Below, in pieces: positions 40,163-51,465 of a stretch of DNA of 64,000 bases (within the stretch, counting starts at the first letter, position 1; each line of letters begins with the position of its first letter). Position numbers and translations under genes: made by a program. The notes below the pieces were generated by a model. It did not search any database, was not told the DNA's origin, and worked only from the letters and a program-made list of their open reading frames with translations. This DNA comes from Ignavibacteria bacterium. GTDB lineage: Bacteria > Bacteroidota > Ignavibacteria > Kapaibacteriales > UBA2268. The stretch is from the NCBI GenBank assembly GCA_031261605.1, contig JAISJI010000017.1, forward strand, positions 1 through 64,000, written 5' to 3'.

Positions 40163-41056
40163 ATGGCAACTTTACGTGATATAAGAAATAGAATCGCTGG
40201 TGTAACAAGTATCCAAAAGATAACATCGGCTATGAAAATGGTCTCCTCTATTAAATCTAGAAGAGCACAAAAGCAAGCAGAATCTGCACGCCCATTTAAC
40301 CGCAAGATAAATGAAATACTTAGCGTTCTGATTAGTAGTCGCGATGAACAACTACTGGAGCATCCGCTACTACAGCCATCCAAAGATGCTGTGCGGAACG
40401 TTGCTATCATTGTTATTGCTGGCGATAAAGGTATGTGCGGTTCGTTCAATAACAACCTCCTAAAATTTGTGGATGCCTATCTACATACCGAATTCAAAGA
40501 GCAATACCCCGATGCTATACCACATCTTATTCTTATTGGCACCAAGCCGGTGGATTACTACAAAAAGCGTTCGCACGATATATTGAAAACATTTCCCAAT
40601 GCCTTCCAGACCATAGATTACGCTATGATAGAGGATATTCACGACCTAGTTGTGAAGGATTTTATTAATGGAAAGATTGATAGAGTATCTGTATTCTTCA
40701 ATAAATTCATTAACATAATGAAGCAAGTTCCGACCAACCAACCGCTACTGCCCGTTACATTAGACCCTTCGCTTATGGAAGCCAATACGGGCAACATTGA
40801 CTATATATTTGAACCCAATAAGCAAGAGATACTTAACACTTTGCTTAACCAATACATTGACCTCAATATATGGGTGCCGGTGCTCGAATCAAATGCAGCA
40901 GAGCAAGCAGCACGCCTCATTGCAATGGATATGGCTACTAAGAATGCGAAAGATTTGATTGGAGAATTGGAATTGCAATACAATAATGCGCGTCAGGCAG
41001 CCATCACAACGGAGATGTTGGAAATTGTTGGTGGCTCTGAGTCCTTACGCAAGTAA
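40163..41056 (+). CDS. atpG: F1 ATP synthase gamma subunit
   Basis: MATLRDIRNRIAGVTSIQKITSAMKMVSSIK; C-term EMLEIVGGSESL. Confidence 0.96.
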   Translation: MATLRDIRNRIAGVTSIQKITSAMKMVSSIKSRRAQKQAESARPFNRKINEILSVLISSRDEQLLEHPLLQPSKDAVRNVAIIVIAGDKGMCGSFNNNLLKFVDAYLHTEFKEQYPDAIPHLILIGTKPVDYYKKRSHDILKTFPNAFQTIDYAMIEDIHDLVVKDFINGKIDRVSVFFNKFINIMKQVPTNQPLLPVTLDPSLMEANTGNIDYIFEPNKQEILNTLLNQYIDLNIWVPVLESNAAEQAARLIAMDMATKNAKDLIGELELQYNNARQAAITTEMLEIVGGSESLRK

Positions 41057-41077
41057 CAATATGATTTAATAGAACTT

Positions 41078-41251
41078 ATGCTCAATCAGAATATAGACCC
41101 GCTTGCTTTACAAGACAAAACTTATGTTCATCATCCTTTACAGGAGCAAATTATGTTTAAAGAAGATATAAGACCAGAGCCGACAGTGCTCGCTGATGAT
41201 ACTACCAATCTGTGCTTAAAGATAGATATAGAAGAGATATTTGAGGAGTAA
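41078..41251 (+). other. Small ORF/remnant with MFKEDI leader, upstream of UPF0175-DUF3368 pair
   Basis: MLNQNIDPLALQDKTYVHHPLQEQIMFKEDIRPEPTVLADDTTNLCLKIDIEEIFEE; internal MFKEDI region and upstream DNA match start of 43497 ORF. Confidence 0.5.
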
Positions 41252-41252
41252 T

Positions 41253-41480
41253 ATGAATACACTAACTATTAATGTTCCGGAGATGTTAGATATAGATGCT
41301 CGGGAAATTTCTATGCTCATAGGAAGCAAACTATATGAACAAGGAAAGCTTTCGTTGGGGCAAGCAGCAGATGTCGCTGGTTTGTCAAAACGGACTTTTG
41401 CAGAGATGCTATATCACTACGATACGCCCTTATTTAATTATCCTGCGTCTGATATAATAATGGATGTAGCCAATGCGTAG
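41253..41480 (+). CDS. UPF0175-family putative antitoxin
   Basis: MLIGSKLYEQGKLSLGQAADVAGLSKRTFAEMLYHYDTPLFNY. Confidence 0.85.
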   Translation: MNTLTINVPEMLDIDAREISMLIGSKLYEQGKLSLGQAADVAGLSKRTFAEMLYHYDTPLFNYPASDIIMDVANA

Positions 41481-41928
41481 AACTATTATTTCTGATGCAA
41501 GTTGTTTTATTGTTTTATCAAAAATTGATAGCATAGAATTACTGCACTCCGTTTATGGAACCATCATAACAACTCCTGAAATAGCGGCAGAATTTGGAGA
41601 ACCATTACCGAATTGGGTAACTATTGAAAATGTAAAAAATATCCATAAACAACAATTACTTGAACTAAATGTGGATAAGGGAGAAGCAAGCGCTATTGCA
41701 TTAGCACTTGATACTCCGAATAGCACAATAATATTGGATGATTATAAAGCAAGAAAAGTAGCACAAACGCTTGGATTGAAAATTACTGGAACTATTGGGG
41801 TAATTGTTAAAGCAAAACTTGATGGCATTATTCCTTCAATAAAACCATTAATTAACTCAATAAAGCGAACAAATTTTAGAATTACTCCCGAGTTGGAACT
41901 ACAATCGCTTATTGCAGCAAAGGAATAA
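41473..41928 (+). CDS. DUF3368/PIN-like putative toxin nuclease
   Basis: IISDASCFIVLSKIDSIELLHSVYG...DKGEASAIALAL...ILDDYKARKVAQTLGLKITGTIGVIVKAK. Confidence 0.87.
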   Translation: MRRTIISDASCFIVLSKIDSIELLHSVYGTIITTPEIAAEFGEPLPNWVTIENVKNIHKQQLLELNVDKGEASAIALALDTPNSTIILDDYKARKVAQTLGLKITGTIGVIVKAKLDGIIPSIKPLINSIKRTNFRITPELELQSLIAAKE

Positions 41929-41976
41929 AAATACCAACCCAACCCAACACAAATTATTTTTTTTACATATATATAA

Positions 41977-43407
<1,431 letters not shown>

Positions 43408-43415
43408 AAATACAA

Positions 43416-43463
43416 TATGAGACCTCGCCATATTTGGTCTTATCTATCTGGCGAGGTCTCATA
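43416..43463. repeat. Perfect 15-bp inverted repeat, terminator/attenuator-like
   Basis: tatgagacctcgcca (43416-43430) and tggcgaggtctcata (43449-43463). Confidence 0.85.
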
Positions 43464-43496
43464 ATTTATTCCAATATAATTTCAGGAGAAAAAATT

Positions 43497-43682
43497 ATGT
43501 TCAAAGAAGATATAACCCCAACTACTCCTCCATCAGTCAACACCACTAATGATGGAAATCCGGCGTGGCTCACACCAGAACTCGGTGCAATGCTACTCAA
43601 AGAAGTCGCCGACTACGAAGCCGGCATCGGCAGAACTTGGACATCAGAAGAAATAAGAGAGAAGTATTTCAGTGACTTATAA
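43497..43682 (+). CDS. Antitoxin-like protein related to the 15.4-16.0 kb antitoxins
   Basis: MFKEDITPTT...AWLTPELGAMLLKEVADYEAGIGRTWTSEEIREKYFSDL shares LTPExxAML...GRxxTxEExxEKYF pattern. Confidence 0.65.
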   Translation: MFKEDITPTTPPSVNTTNDGNPAWLTPELGAMLLKEVADYEAGIGRTWTSEEIREKYFSDL

Positions 43683-43734
43683 AATCGAATACAAAAACAA
43701 GGCAGAGAAAGATTCGGTTTTGGGACACGAATAA
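43672..43734 (+). pseudogene. Truncated RelE/ParE toxin fragment
   Basis: GTG start overlapping the antitoxin end; VTYKIEYKNKAEKDSVLGHE* resembles toxin N-terminus then stops. Confidence 0.55.
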
Positions 43735-43774
43735 ATTATAAATCAATATTTTTGAAAACATTTAATACAAAATT

Positions 43775-44047
43775 ATGAACGATACAAATAAATTATACGC
43801 TCTAACTATCCTTACTCCTAACGATGCTTTTCTTACAGCAAGCGTTAAGTCCGTTACCATTCCCAGCGTTAGCGGAGCGTTCCAGGTGCTTGTAAATCAT
43901 GCTCCTATTATCGCTGCTATAGATAGTGGAACACTTACAACGGTTGATGAGCAAGACAAAACTTGCCAATACACCGTGAAAAATGGAATCGCCGAGTTTA
44001 AGAATAATCAATTAACCATTAGCGTAGCAAGTGCAATAGCAAATTAA
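43775..44047 (+). CDS. atpC: F1 ATP synthase epsilon subunit
   Basis: LYALTILTPNDAFLTASVKSVTIPSVSGAFQVLVNHAPIIAAIDSGTL. Confidence 0.93.
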   Translation: MNDTNKLYALTILTPNDAFLTASVKSVTIPSVSGAFQVLVNHAPIIAAIDSGTLTTVDEQDKTCQYTVKNGIAEFKNNQLTISVASAIAN

Positions 44048-44136
44048 TTGCCCCAGCTAATTCCATCCTAAACCTTATTACTATTCGCAAATGAATAGCA
44101 ATAAGGTTGATTTATCGTAATCACTAAAAACATAAA

Positions 44137-44817
44137 ATGAAAAAAATAATACTAACACTACTATTAATACTAACAACGGCAACTCTCAAATCGGAAAGTT
44201 CCTTCCATTTAGGTATATCCGCTGGGCTTGCGTTGCCAAATGACAAGATATCCCAATTCTATAACGATACTAAGCAGAAAATGGATGCCGATTCGTTGAG
44301 TTCTATCGGCACATATTTTAAGAAAACCGCTGCCGATGCCGGCTATACTGTGAATGTAAAGGGACACCTTAGATTGTCCGACAATATTGAATTTACTCCA
44401 AGTATTGGAATTATTAGATTTAATGAGGGTGAGTATGGTTTGGAAGTGCCGTATGAAAATAAGAACGATACCGCAAAAGCGAAAGTTCAATCAACTACCA
44501 ACATAATTCCAATATCTTTGGGATTAAATGCGTATCTTTTTCGCTCATTCATTAGTTTGTATGGCACTGCCAACGTTTGCTACAACTATACGACCTATTC
44601 ATACGATGTTAATTGGTCTAACTATCCAGCCGTTCCGATTAGCACATCTGAGCCAATTTCGCGTCTCGGATATAGCGTTGGAGGCGGAATAGAATTTGAT
44701 TTAAGTATCATATCTCTAAGTTTTGAAGCCACTTACAATACGCACAATATTATAGGAAAGAGTTCAGAGGAGCCGACAAAAAATTACGGAATGTTCACAG
44801 TGGGCGTTATTTTTTAG
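44137..44817 (+). CDS. Outer-membrane beta-barrel protein
   Basis: Signal peptide; LRLSDNIEFTPSIGIIRF...; terminal aromatic strand GMFTVGVIF. Confidence 0.72.
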   Translation: MKKIILTLLLILTTATLKSESSFHLGISAGLALPNDKISQFYNDTKQKMDADSLSSIGTYFKKTAADAGYTVNVKGHLRLSDNIEFTPSIGIIRFNEGEYGLEVPYENKNDTAKAKVQSTTNIIPISLGLNAYLFRSFISLYGTANVCYNYTTYSYDVNWSNYPAVPISTSEPISRLGYSVGGGIEFDLSIISLSFEATYNTHNIIGKSSEEPTKNYGMFTVGVIF

Positions 44818-44880
44818 GATAATGAAGTGATATATACTATAGTCGGGCTAGACCCAACCCTCCCCGAAGGAGAGGGGAGT

Positions 44881-44940
44881 TGTCTGAACCTTGATTAACC
44901 AGATTTGGATGATTGACTATGATTTTCTTCAATCAATGTT
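44881..44940 (-). repeat. Palindromic-family repeat copy
   Basis: tctgaaccttgattaaccagatt...gattgactatgatttt matches reverse complement of 5171-5245. Confidence 0.65.
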
Positions 44941-44995
44941 CCCCCTGCCTTTGTGGGAAGGGGGTTAGGGGGTTAGGTTGCTCCCATTCTCCTTC

Positions 44996-45018
44996 GGGGA
45001 AGGGGCTGGGGGATGGGG
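44996..45018 (+). repeat. Canonical G-quadruplex motif upstream of map
   Basis: GGGGAAGGGGCTGGGGGATGGGG on the coding strand, ~93 nt before the map ATG. Confidence 0.78.
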
Positions 45019-45110
45019 TCAATTCTGGGGATTGTAGGTCAATTCCTTCGTAGGTCTGTAGGTCAGTTCCCCTTATATAAACAAATAACATTAACAATTA
45101 CACGAATACA

Positions 45111-45884
45111 ATGCCAATGCCAAAACCGCTAAATGCGGAACAAATAAAAATAATGCTGCAAGCCGGAAAAATTACCGGCGATACCCTTACACTACTCGGA
45201 AAATACATTAAACCCGGTATCACAACATTAGAATTAGATAAAATAGCCGAAGATTATATCCGAAGTTGCAACGCTGTCCCCACTTTTAAGGGATATAACG
45301 ACTTCCCAAGTTCCCTCTGCATCTCCATAGATGAATGCGTAGTTCATGGTCTTCCGAGCGATAGACAACTCAAAGAAGGCGAAATAGTGTCCATAGATTG
45401 TGGTGCTACTTTCAATGGCTATGTCGGCGATAGTGCAGTAACTTATCCTGTGGGCGAAATCTCAGAAGAGAAAAAGCGTCTGCTACGTATCACCGAGGAA
45501 TCGCTTTTCAAAGGGATAGAGCAAGCCGTTGACAGAGGAAAGGTTTATGATATTTCCCGTGCAGTGCAGCAGTATTGCGAATCCAATGGCTACTCGCTTA
45601 CAAGGGAACTCACCGGACACGGCGTAGGGCGTAAAATGCACTTGGCGCCGAGTGTTCCTAACTTTGTTCCGCCACTATTGGAGCGTAGAAGGATGCCGAA
45701 TGAGAAGTTATACAATGGACTCGGCATTGCCATAGAGCCGATGGTTCATATTGGTGCGAAGGAAGTTTATACAGGAGATGATAAGTGGTCGGTGATAACT
45801 CGCGACCACACAGCAGCGGCGCATTTTGAGCATACATTAATAATTAATGGAAAAGAACCGATAATTACAACATTACGCAACTAA
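45111..45884 (+). CDS. map: Methionine aminopeptidase type I
   Basis: FKGYNDFPSSLCISIDECVVHGLP; VSIDCGATFNGYVGDSAVTY; GHGVGRKMH. Confidence 0.96.
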   Translation: MPMPKPLNAEQIKIMLQAGKITGDTLTLLGKYIKPGITTLELDKIAEDYIRSCNAVPTFKGYNDFPSSLCISIDECVVHGLPSDRQLKEGEIVSIDCGATFNGYVGDSAVTYPVGEISEEKKRLLRITEESLFKGIEQAVDRGKVYDISRAVQQYCESNGYSLTRELTGHGVGRKMHLAPSVPNFVPPLLERRRMPNEKLYNGLGIAIEPMVHIGAKEVYTGDDKWSVITRDHTAAAHFEHTLIINGKEPIITTLRN

Positions 45885-45948
45885 TGATATTCTGGTATTT
45901 TTTTCGTATATTTGTAGTTTAAAGAATAATTAAAAATTTCAAAATACT

Positions 45949-46143
45949 ATGAAAGTAAAATACGATAGCCAACAAGATATACTATATCTCCAATTACGCA
46001 AAGAACAAATATTTGAAAGCGACGAAGATAGAAACGGCGTGATAATTGACTACTCGGCTGATGGACAAATTGTCGGCATTGAACTACTTAACGCTACCAA
46101 AAGCGTAGAAAGCCCTATGAAAGTAGAATATGAATTCGCTTAA
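45949..46143 (+). CDS. DUF2283-family protein
   Basis: MKVKYDSQQDILYLQLR...NGVIIDYSADGQIVGIELLNATK; preceded by own TATATTTG box at 45907-45914. Confidence 0.85.
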   Translation: MKVKYDSQQDILYLQLRKEQIFESDEDRNGVIIDYSADGQIVGIELLNATKSVESPMKVEYEFA

Positions 46144-46188
46144 ATTCATAAAATAATATAAACAAAAAACAAAAACACCAAACCATAT

Positions 46189-46407
46189 ATGGCAAAACAA
46201 GACCTCATTAAAGTAGATGGCGTTGTAGAAGAAACGCTGCCAAGCACTCAATTTATCGTGAAATTTGAGAACGGACACAAAGTCCATGCTCATATTTCCG
46301 GTAAAATGCGCCAAAATTATATCAAAATCCTGCAAGGCGATAAAGTTACCGTCGAACTCTCTCCGTATGACCTCACAAAAGGACGTATCGTCTATCGTTT
46401 CAAGTAA
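46189..46407 (+). CDS. infA: Translation initiation factor IF-1
   Basis: [72 protein letters not shown]. Confidence 0.97.
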   Translation: MAKQDLIKVDGVVEETLPSTQFIVKFENGHKVHAHISGKMRQNYIKILQGDKVTVELSPYDLTKGRIVYRFK

Positions 46408-46418
46408 GCCGACAAATT

Positions 46419-49400
46419 CTAACGCTTAATTATAACCTTAATATATTGAGGAGCAGTCCATAACTCCGACTTTATATTCAGACGGCAGTAATATGTTCCT
46501 GTGGCTACAATGTTGCCGTATGTGTCTTTCATATCCCACAAGATGTAGTTATTACGCACCTTCGCCGGCGATGTAAGTGTGCGTATATGCTTCCCTAATC
46601 TATCGTATATCTCCAATTCCTGCTCTAATTGCTCTAGCCGAGTCGCTAAGTAGTAACTGAAAGTTATATCGTTGCCTATCGTTGGAATTGGATATGCAAT
46701 GAAATCGCTAATCTCATTGTTAAGCGAAATATATAGATAATAGTTCGCCGTTACAACATTCCCATTGGCATCTCTGCCGGTTATCTGCAAATAATTCTCT
46801 CTATCAGTTACTTCTTCCAACTTCAATTTCAATGTCGCTTTGGTATGCAAGCCGCCTGGGAATGCTGTAAGAGCATACGCTTGCGTATTGGTTTCGGATA
46901 GAGGAATGCCATTGAACCGCACCGATATTGGATTTGACGACAGCACCGGTAGCAATGAGTTATCCATTAGCGTTATATCAATCTCCGGTGTTGAGATAAT
47001 GTAATCCTTATCGTGTAACTCGCTATCATCAGCAAATACAAGTAGTTCCGGCTTCGTTGTATCATCATAAATGGTGAGCATAAATGTCTCTTTCATTGAT
47101 GGAACAAGCCACACATTAAAGTAATTCACATATCCCAAATTCTCCGTCTCCACTTTGTATTCCACTATATAACTGCTCATCGGCGAAAGTGAAGGAAGTG
47201 AAATACTATCGTTTGCAATATATAAATATGTTGGCTCGGAAGTGATCTCAGCAGATACATTCTCTACCACAACGACGAGTATCGCAGTATCACCACGCAA
47301 TACATTTGTTGGATTGAAGCCACTACTTGCTTGGTCTATAGCCAATATAGCAACATCCGTAGAGTCGCCAGCGACATAGAATTGGAGCGTTGCTACATTG
47401 TTGCTCTCATCATATTCCTTTATATCATTATCGCAATCGGCGAAGATAGAAATGGTATGCACACCGGACTTCTCCGCTATTGGTATAGCGAATGTAATAT
47501 CTGTGCTACGCTGAATGTAGCCGAGTGGTGCGTAGTAATCAGTATTTTCGCCATTATAGGAATGTTGCAAGCGATTGTTAAATGGCTCATCAAAACTTGT
47601 TCCAGCACTATGCACCGGAATTGTAATGAACATAGTATCGGCTACATCGTTCTGAACAACCACAGCATCATCGGCATTGATATACACATCGGGTGTTGGT
47701 GCTATTTTTATCTCAAGCATCGGGTCACCCAATAGAGAGAAGTTGTATCGCATCACATTCACATACTGATTACCGGTAGAATAATTTAATGCACGCTTAG
47801 CGGCTTCCATCAAATCACCGAGACGGCGTAATGGATTATCGGCAGAGATTAAATTGCTTACAAAGCCATTCATAAAAGCATAGTTAGAGCCAATGGTAAC
47901 GGTTGTTGTAGAGCCAAGAGCAGCCACAAATCCTTTGTCGGCATACTTCAGCAGATAATCCTCGTTAATACTTGGTGCAGTGGTTTCAGCGAACGCTCCT
48001 GTGTTGCAGGACATAGACATTAATATACCATACTTATCCTTGTTGTTTAAGTTATCCACTTGCCAGCCGGACATATCAAAGCCAGATGGAGCCCCGTGTC
48101 CATTGAATATAGCGAACATTGCACCATTATTTACTGCAGCAATTATCTCATTCTTCTTTGCTTCCGTTATTACATTCATATCTTCCCAATCCTTGTTAAT
48201 CATCTGTGTATCGGCACACAGCGGAGTATGCCAGACATAAGAACCGAATGTAGCAGCATCATTCCTAATGAGCGTCTTCTCGTAATCGGTATAACCACCA
48301 TTGATAAAGAGGAAGTGCTTGTGCCATTGAGCAGGTGTCATCGCTTCATACTGCTTCACTTTCGCAATGTAATTATCCATCTGTTGAGGCGTTTCGCAAG
48401 GGATTCGCCCGAGAACAACATCGGCTGAATGAGTTGCATCATCTTTGAAGCAGCCAAACCAATAGTCCGTCGGCGGATTGCCATAAGTTGGAATATAGTC
48501 AATGGAAGTAGATGTAAGAAGGACTTGCCGTGCATCAAGAGAAGCATCTCCAATTAACATAGCATAGCGGACAGACGGCTCTTGCCAATTCTGGTGAGCA
48601 TATCGGAGGAATGCTTTAATTGCTGCTGGTCTCTTCCTACCATCGCTAAATTCCTTATATACATCCTCTATATCTGCTGTTTGGATGCGAACACCCTTGC
48701 TACTTCTATATTGAGCGTATTCCATTGCTTGCTGTTTGAATGCCGAGTGGTAGATAATAATCATATCGGCAGCGTTTGTAGTATCGTGATAACTCGTTTC
48801 ATTAACTAACGATACGTTAGCGGTCTCAATGCCAATGGTATCGGTTATGACGAAATAATATTGTGCCGGAAGCAGATTTATACTCGGCGTATTTTTGAAT
48901 ACAATGCTATTGGATAGCGTATCAATGGCTACGATGCTTGCAGTAGCGAAATCGGTGAGTGTGAGTTGGCTTTTGTCCGCTATGTTACAAGCGAATGTAG
49001 CATTTGACTTCGTAGCAAATGCCTTAGCGTTCCCTTCCAATTCAAAGTAATCTATCGCAATGCGGCTCTCCAAAGTATCATCCGTTATATTCAAGAACTC
49101 AATAGCGTTCTCTCCTTGCTGGAATGCTGATGACGGCACTTTATAAGTAGCAACGTGATGGTCAGCAAGCGTATCAAATGCTGCAATACCAATGGTATCG
49201 CCATTTAAGATAGTATATAACTTGCGTTTAATACTGAACTTTGTAGCACCACCGCTCGAATCAATGTATGTAGAGAAGCATAGACGGAGGTCTGTGGTAT
49301 CCGTTGGATAGTATTGGAATGTGTATTTCAGTTGTGCATTTACGATATATATGGGATTAATGTTATTGCCGGGATAGTCGCGTAGTGTTCTCCAATAAAA

Positions 49401-49835
49401 ACCCTCAAAGACAGTTCGCTCGAAATTATGCTCATTATAACCCATAAAGTAAAGCGAGTCCTTTTCAAAATGCAATTTCATATTAACCGCATCCACACCA
49501 TTAGACACCGCATCTGCTTCTTGTAATGTAGCATAACGCTTTGCCAGCATCTGCTCATCGGACTTCAAATAGAACACGGCTTCGGTAGTATAGTCATCAT
49601 AGTATGAACTATCCCCGTGCTGCATCTTTCCGAGGAAATATATGTCATCGGCATCGCAGTAAATAGCCACCTCGCTACCATTATGGAACAAATGTAGCGC
49701 ATCGGTATTGGAATGGGCAATCTGCGAGAGAGGTATTTTAGCAATGCCGTCTTGCTTTGTAGCAATGCGGTATGTCTGTGCATTTACGAATGTGCAACAG
49801 ACAAGTATTAGGATTATATACAGGTAAGTTTTCAT
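46419..49835 (-). CDS. porU: PorU-like T9SS C25-family peptidase
   Basis: FNGHGAPSGFDMSGW and GILMSMSCNTGAFAE catalytic His/Cys regions; length 1138 aa; C-terminal gliding/T9SS-type domain. Confidence 0.82.
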   Translation of the reverse strand: MKTYLYIILILVCCTFVNAQTYRIATKQDGIAKIPLSQIAHSNTDALHLFHNGSEVAIYCDADDIYFLGKMQHGDSSYYDDYTTEAVFYLKSDEQMLAKRYATLQEADAVSNGVDAVNMKLHFEKDSLYFMGYNEHNFERTVFEGFYWRTLRDYPGNNINPIYIVNAQLKYTFQYYPTDTTDLRLCFSTYIDSSGGATKFSIKRKLYTILNGDTIGIAAFDTLADHHVATYKVPSSAFQQGENAIEFLNITDDTLESRIAIDYFELEGNAKAFATKSNATFACNIADKSQLTLTDFATASIVAIDTLSNSIVFKNTPSINLLPAQYYFVITDTIGIETANVSLVNETSYHDTTNAADMIIIYHSAFKQQAMEYAQYRSSKGVRIQTADIEDVYKEFSDGRKRPAAIKAFLRYAHQNWQEPSVRYAMLIGDASLDARQVLLTSTSIDYIPTYGNPPTDYWFGCFKDDATHSADVVLGRIPCETPQQMDNYIAKVKQYEAMTPAQWHKHFLFINGGYTDYEKTLIRNDAATFGSYVWHTPLCADTQMINKDWEDMNVITEAKKNEIIAAVNNGAMFAIFNGHGAPSGFDMSGWQVDNLNNKDKYGILMSMSCNTGAFAETTAPSINEDYLLKYADKGFVAALGSTTTVTIGSNYAFMNGFVSNLISADNPLRRLGDLMEAAKRALNYSTGNQYVNVMRYNFSLLGDPMLEIKIAPTPDVYINADDAVVVQNDVADTMFITIPVHSAGTSFDEPFNNRLQHSYNGENTDYYAPLGYIQRSTDITFAIPIAEKSGVHTISIFADCDNDIKEYDESNNVATLQFYVAGDSTDVAILAIDQASSGFNPTNVLRGDTAILVVVVENVSAEITSEPTYLYIANDSISLPSLSPMSSYIVEYKVETENLGYVNYFNVWLVPSMKETFMLTIYDDTTKPELLVFADDSELHDKDYIISTPEIDITLMDNSLLPVLSSNPISVRFNGIPLSETNTQAYALTAFPGGLHTKATLKLKLEEVTDRENYLQITGRDANGNVVTANYYLYISLNNEISDFIAYPIPTIGNDITFSYYLATRLEQLEQELEIYDRLGKHIRTLTSPAKVRNNYILWDMKDTYGNIVATGTYYCRLNIKSELWTAPQYIKVIIKR

Positions 49836-49954
49836 ATTTTTGGCAGTTAGTTATTACAAATCTACAAAAAAATATAACAAATATGGTAATGCTACAAGCG
49901 AGTAATTTAATATAAATGTATTATATTTGTAGTAAATAATTTGGAGAAGTAAAT

Positions 49955-50872
49955 ATGGAAACCAAAACTGTTCCCACACCTGATGAAATTTGGGCGATAC
50001 TAAGAGAAACCGCAGCAAAAACATCAATTTTATTAGCAATTATATTCGCTACAACATTAACGCTATCCGCACAGTTCAGCGGTGGCAGCGGCACACAAAC
50101 CGACCCATATCAAATAACCAGCAAAGCGGATTTAGAGGCATTGAGCGATAGTTGTTTCTACGTAAATAATTATTCGCTAGGGAAGTATTTTTTGCTAATG
50201 AACAATATTACTGACCCGTGGGATTACAGAGGCATCGGGTATGACTCAACTAAGAGTTTCTATGGAAATTTTAATGGCAATAATCACACAATAAACCTCA
50301 ATGTTAGTTCAGAAACTAATATATTTGTCCTCTATAATGCTGGAACAATTAAAAAACTGACTGTGATTGGAGTAAGTGCTGGTGGAGGAATATCCTCAAA
50401 AAATCTATCAACTGGAATTATTGATAGTTGCAACAATAATGCAGCCATAACGGGATTCTATTGCGGAGGTATTACAATGCATAATTTAGGGACAATATCA
50501 AATTGCACAAATACCGGTAATATTACAGCCACAGTTCATTCAGGCGGCATATCTTGTTCCAATGATAACCCCGCCGCATATCCTTCAATTATTAATTGTA
50601 TGAACACAGGTATTATTAAAGGGTTAACCAGAGTTGGCGGAATAGTCGGATTTGCCAATAATTACTGCCATATTACGAAATGTATAAATACCAATGTTGC
50701 AGAAGGAACAGATTTTGTTGGTGCAATATTAGGGGAAATATCTGGTAATACTACCATCACCGATTGCTTTTACGATATCCAGATGTGCAAGTATAAAGCA
50801 GTCAATAACCAAGACCATCCCGGTGTTACGGGTCTTCCAACACATTTGTTGATGGATGAATTGGCGAAGTAA
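49955..50872 (+). CDS. Chimeric GLUG-type protein with non-canonical N-terminus, no sorting domain
   Basis: METKTVPTPDEIWAILRETAAKTS fused to ILLAIIFATTLTLSAQFSGGSGTQTDPYQI; the latter matches the 1219-4923 signal peptide. Confidence 0.75.
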   Translation: METKTVPTPDEIWAILRETAAKTSILLAIIFATTLTLSAQFSGGSGTQTDPYQITSKADLEALSDSCFYVNNYSLGKYFLLMNNITDPWDYRGIGYDSTKSFYGNFNGNNHTINLNVSSETNIFVLYNAGTIKKLTVIGVSAGGGISSKNLSTGIIDSCNNNAAITGFYCGGITMHNLGTISNCTNTGNITATVHSGGISCSNDNPAAYPSIINCMNTGIIKGLTRVGGIVGFANNYCHITKCINTNVAEGTDFVGAILGEISGNTTITDCFYDIQMCKYKAVNNQDHPGVTGLPTHLLMDELAK

Positions 50873-50913
50873 GGAGATTGCCAGTCGCACTGCAATTAGT
50901 TAAACCAAAAGAT

Positions 50914-51465
50914 ATGAAAATAATACACATACAAAAATTACAAATACCCGATGTGCAAGTAATTAGATTTGCTAAGTATAGCGATGAGCGCGGATACTTC
51001 ACTGAGATATTCAATATCAATGATGTCCGACAGCAATGTCCGTTTATTCCACCAATTATGCAGATGAACGAAACATTCTCATTCGCGAATACATTTCGCG
51101 GAATGCACTCGCAACTTGGAATGGGGAAACTTATCCGCTTGATATATGGGCGCTTAATTGACTTTGCAATGGATATACGACCGGAGAGCGGTACCTATAT
51201 GCACATTATCGGTTATGAGGTGAGAACTACTTGCGAATACAGTGATTGGGTATGGATTCCGCCGGGCTTTGCCCACGGGACGTGGTTGTTGGAAGATTCT
51301 ATGATGGAGTATTTTTGCACCGATACTTATAAGCCGGATGTTCAGCGGACAATTCCTATTTTTACTTCGCCGATTAATTGGTCGCTATGTTCTGCCGAGA
51401 TACGGGAGATGTTTAGTCGGATGGATAGAGAGAGTTTACATATTAACTCGCGGGATTTGTTGTAG
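50914..51465 (+). CDS. rfbC: dTDP-4-dehydrorhamnose 3,5-epimerase-like protein
   Basis: YSDERGYFTEIFN; TFRGMHSQLGMGKLIR; WVWIPPGFAHG. Confidence 0.88.
   Translation: MKIIHIQKLQIPDVQVIRFAKYSDERGYFTEIFNINDVRQQCPFIPPIMQMNETFSFANTFRGMHSQLGMGKLIRLIYGRLIDFAMDIRPESGTYMHIIGYEVRTTCEYSDWVWIPPGFAHGTWLLEDSMMEYFCTDTYKPDVQRTIPIFTSPINWSLCSAEIREMFSRMDRESLHINSRDLL

Noticed and set aside
46419-49835. C25 peptidase considered as a caspase-like defence effector
   Set aside because: Signal peptide, length and C-terminal sorting-type domain fit a T9SS PorU-like protein.
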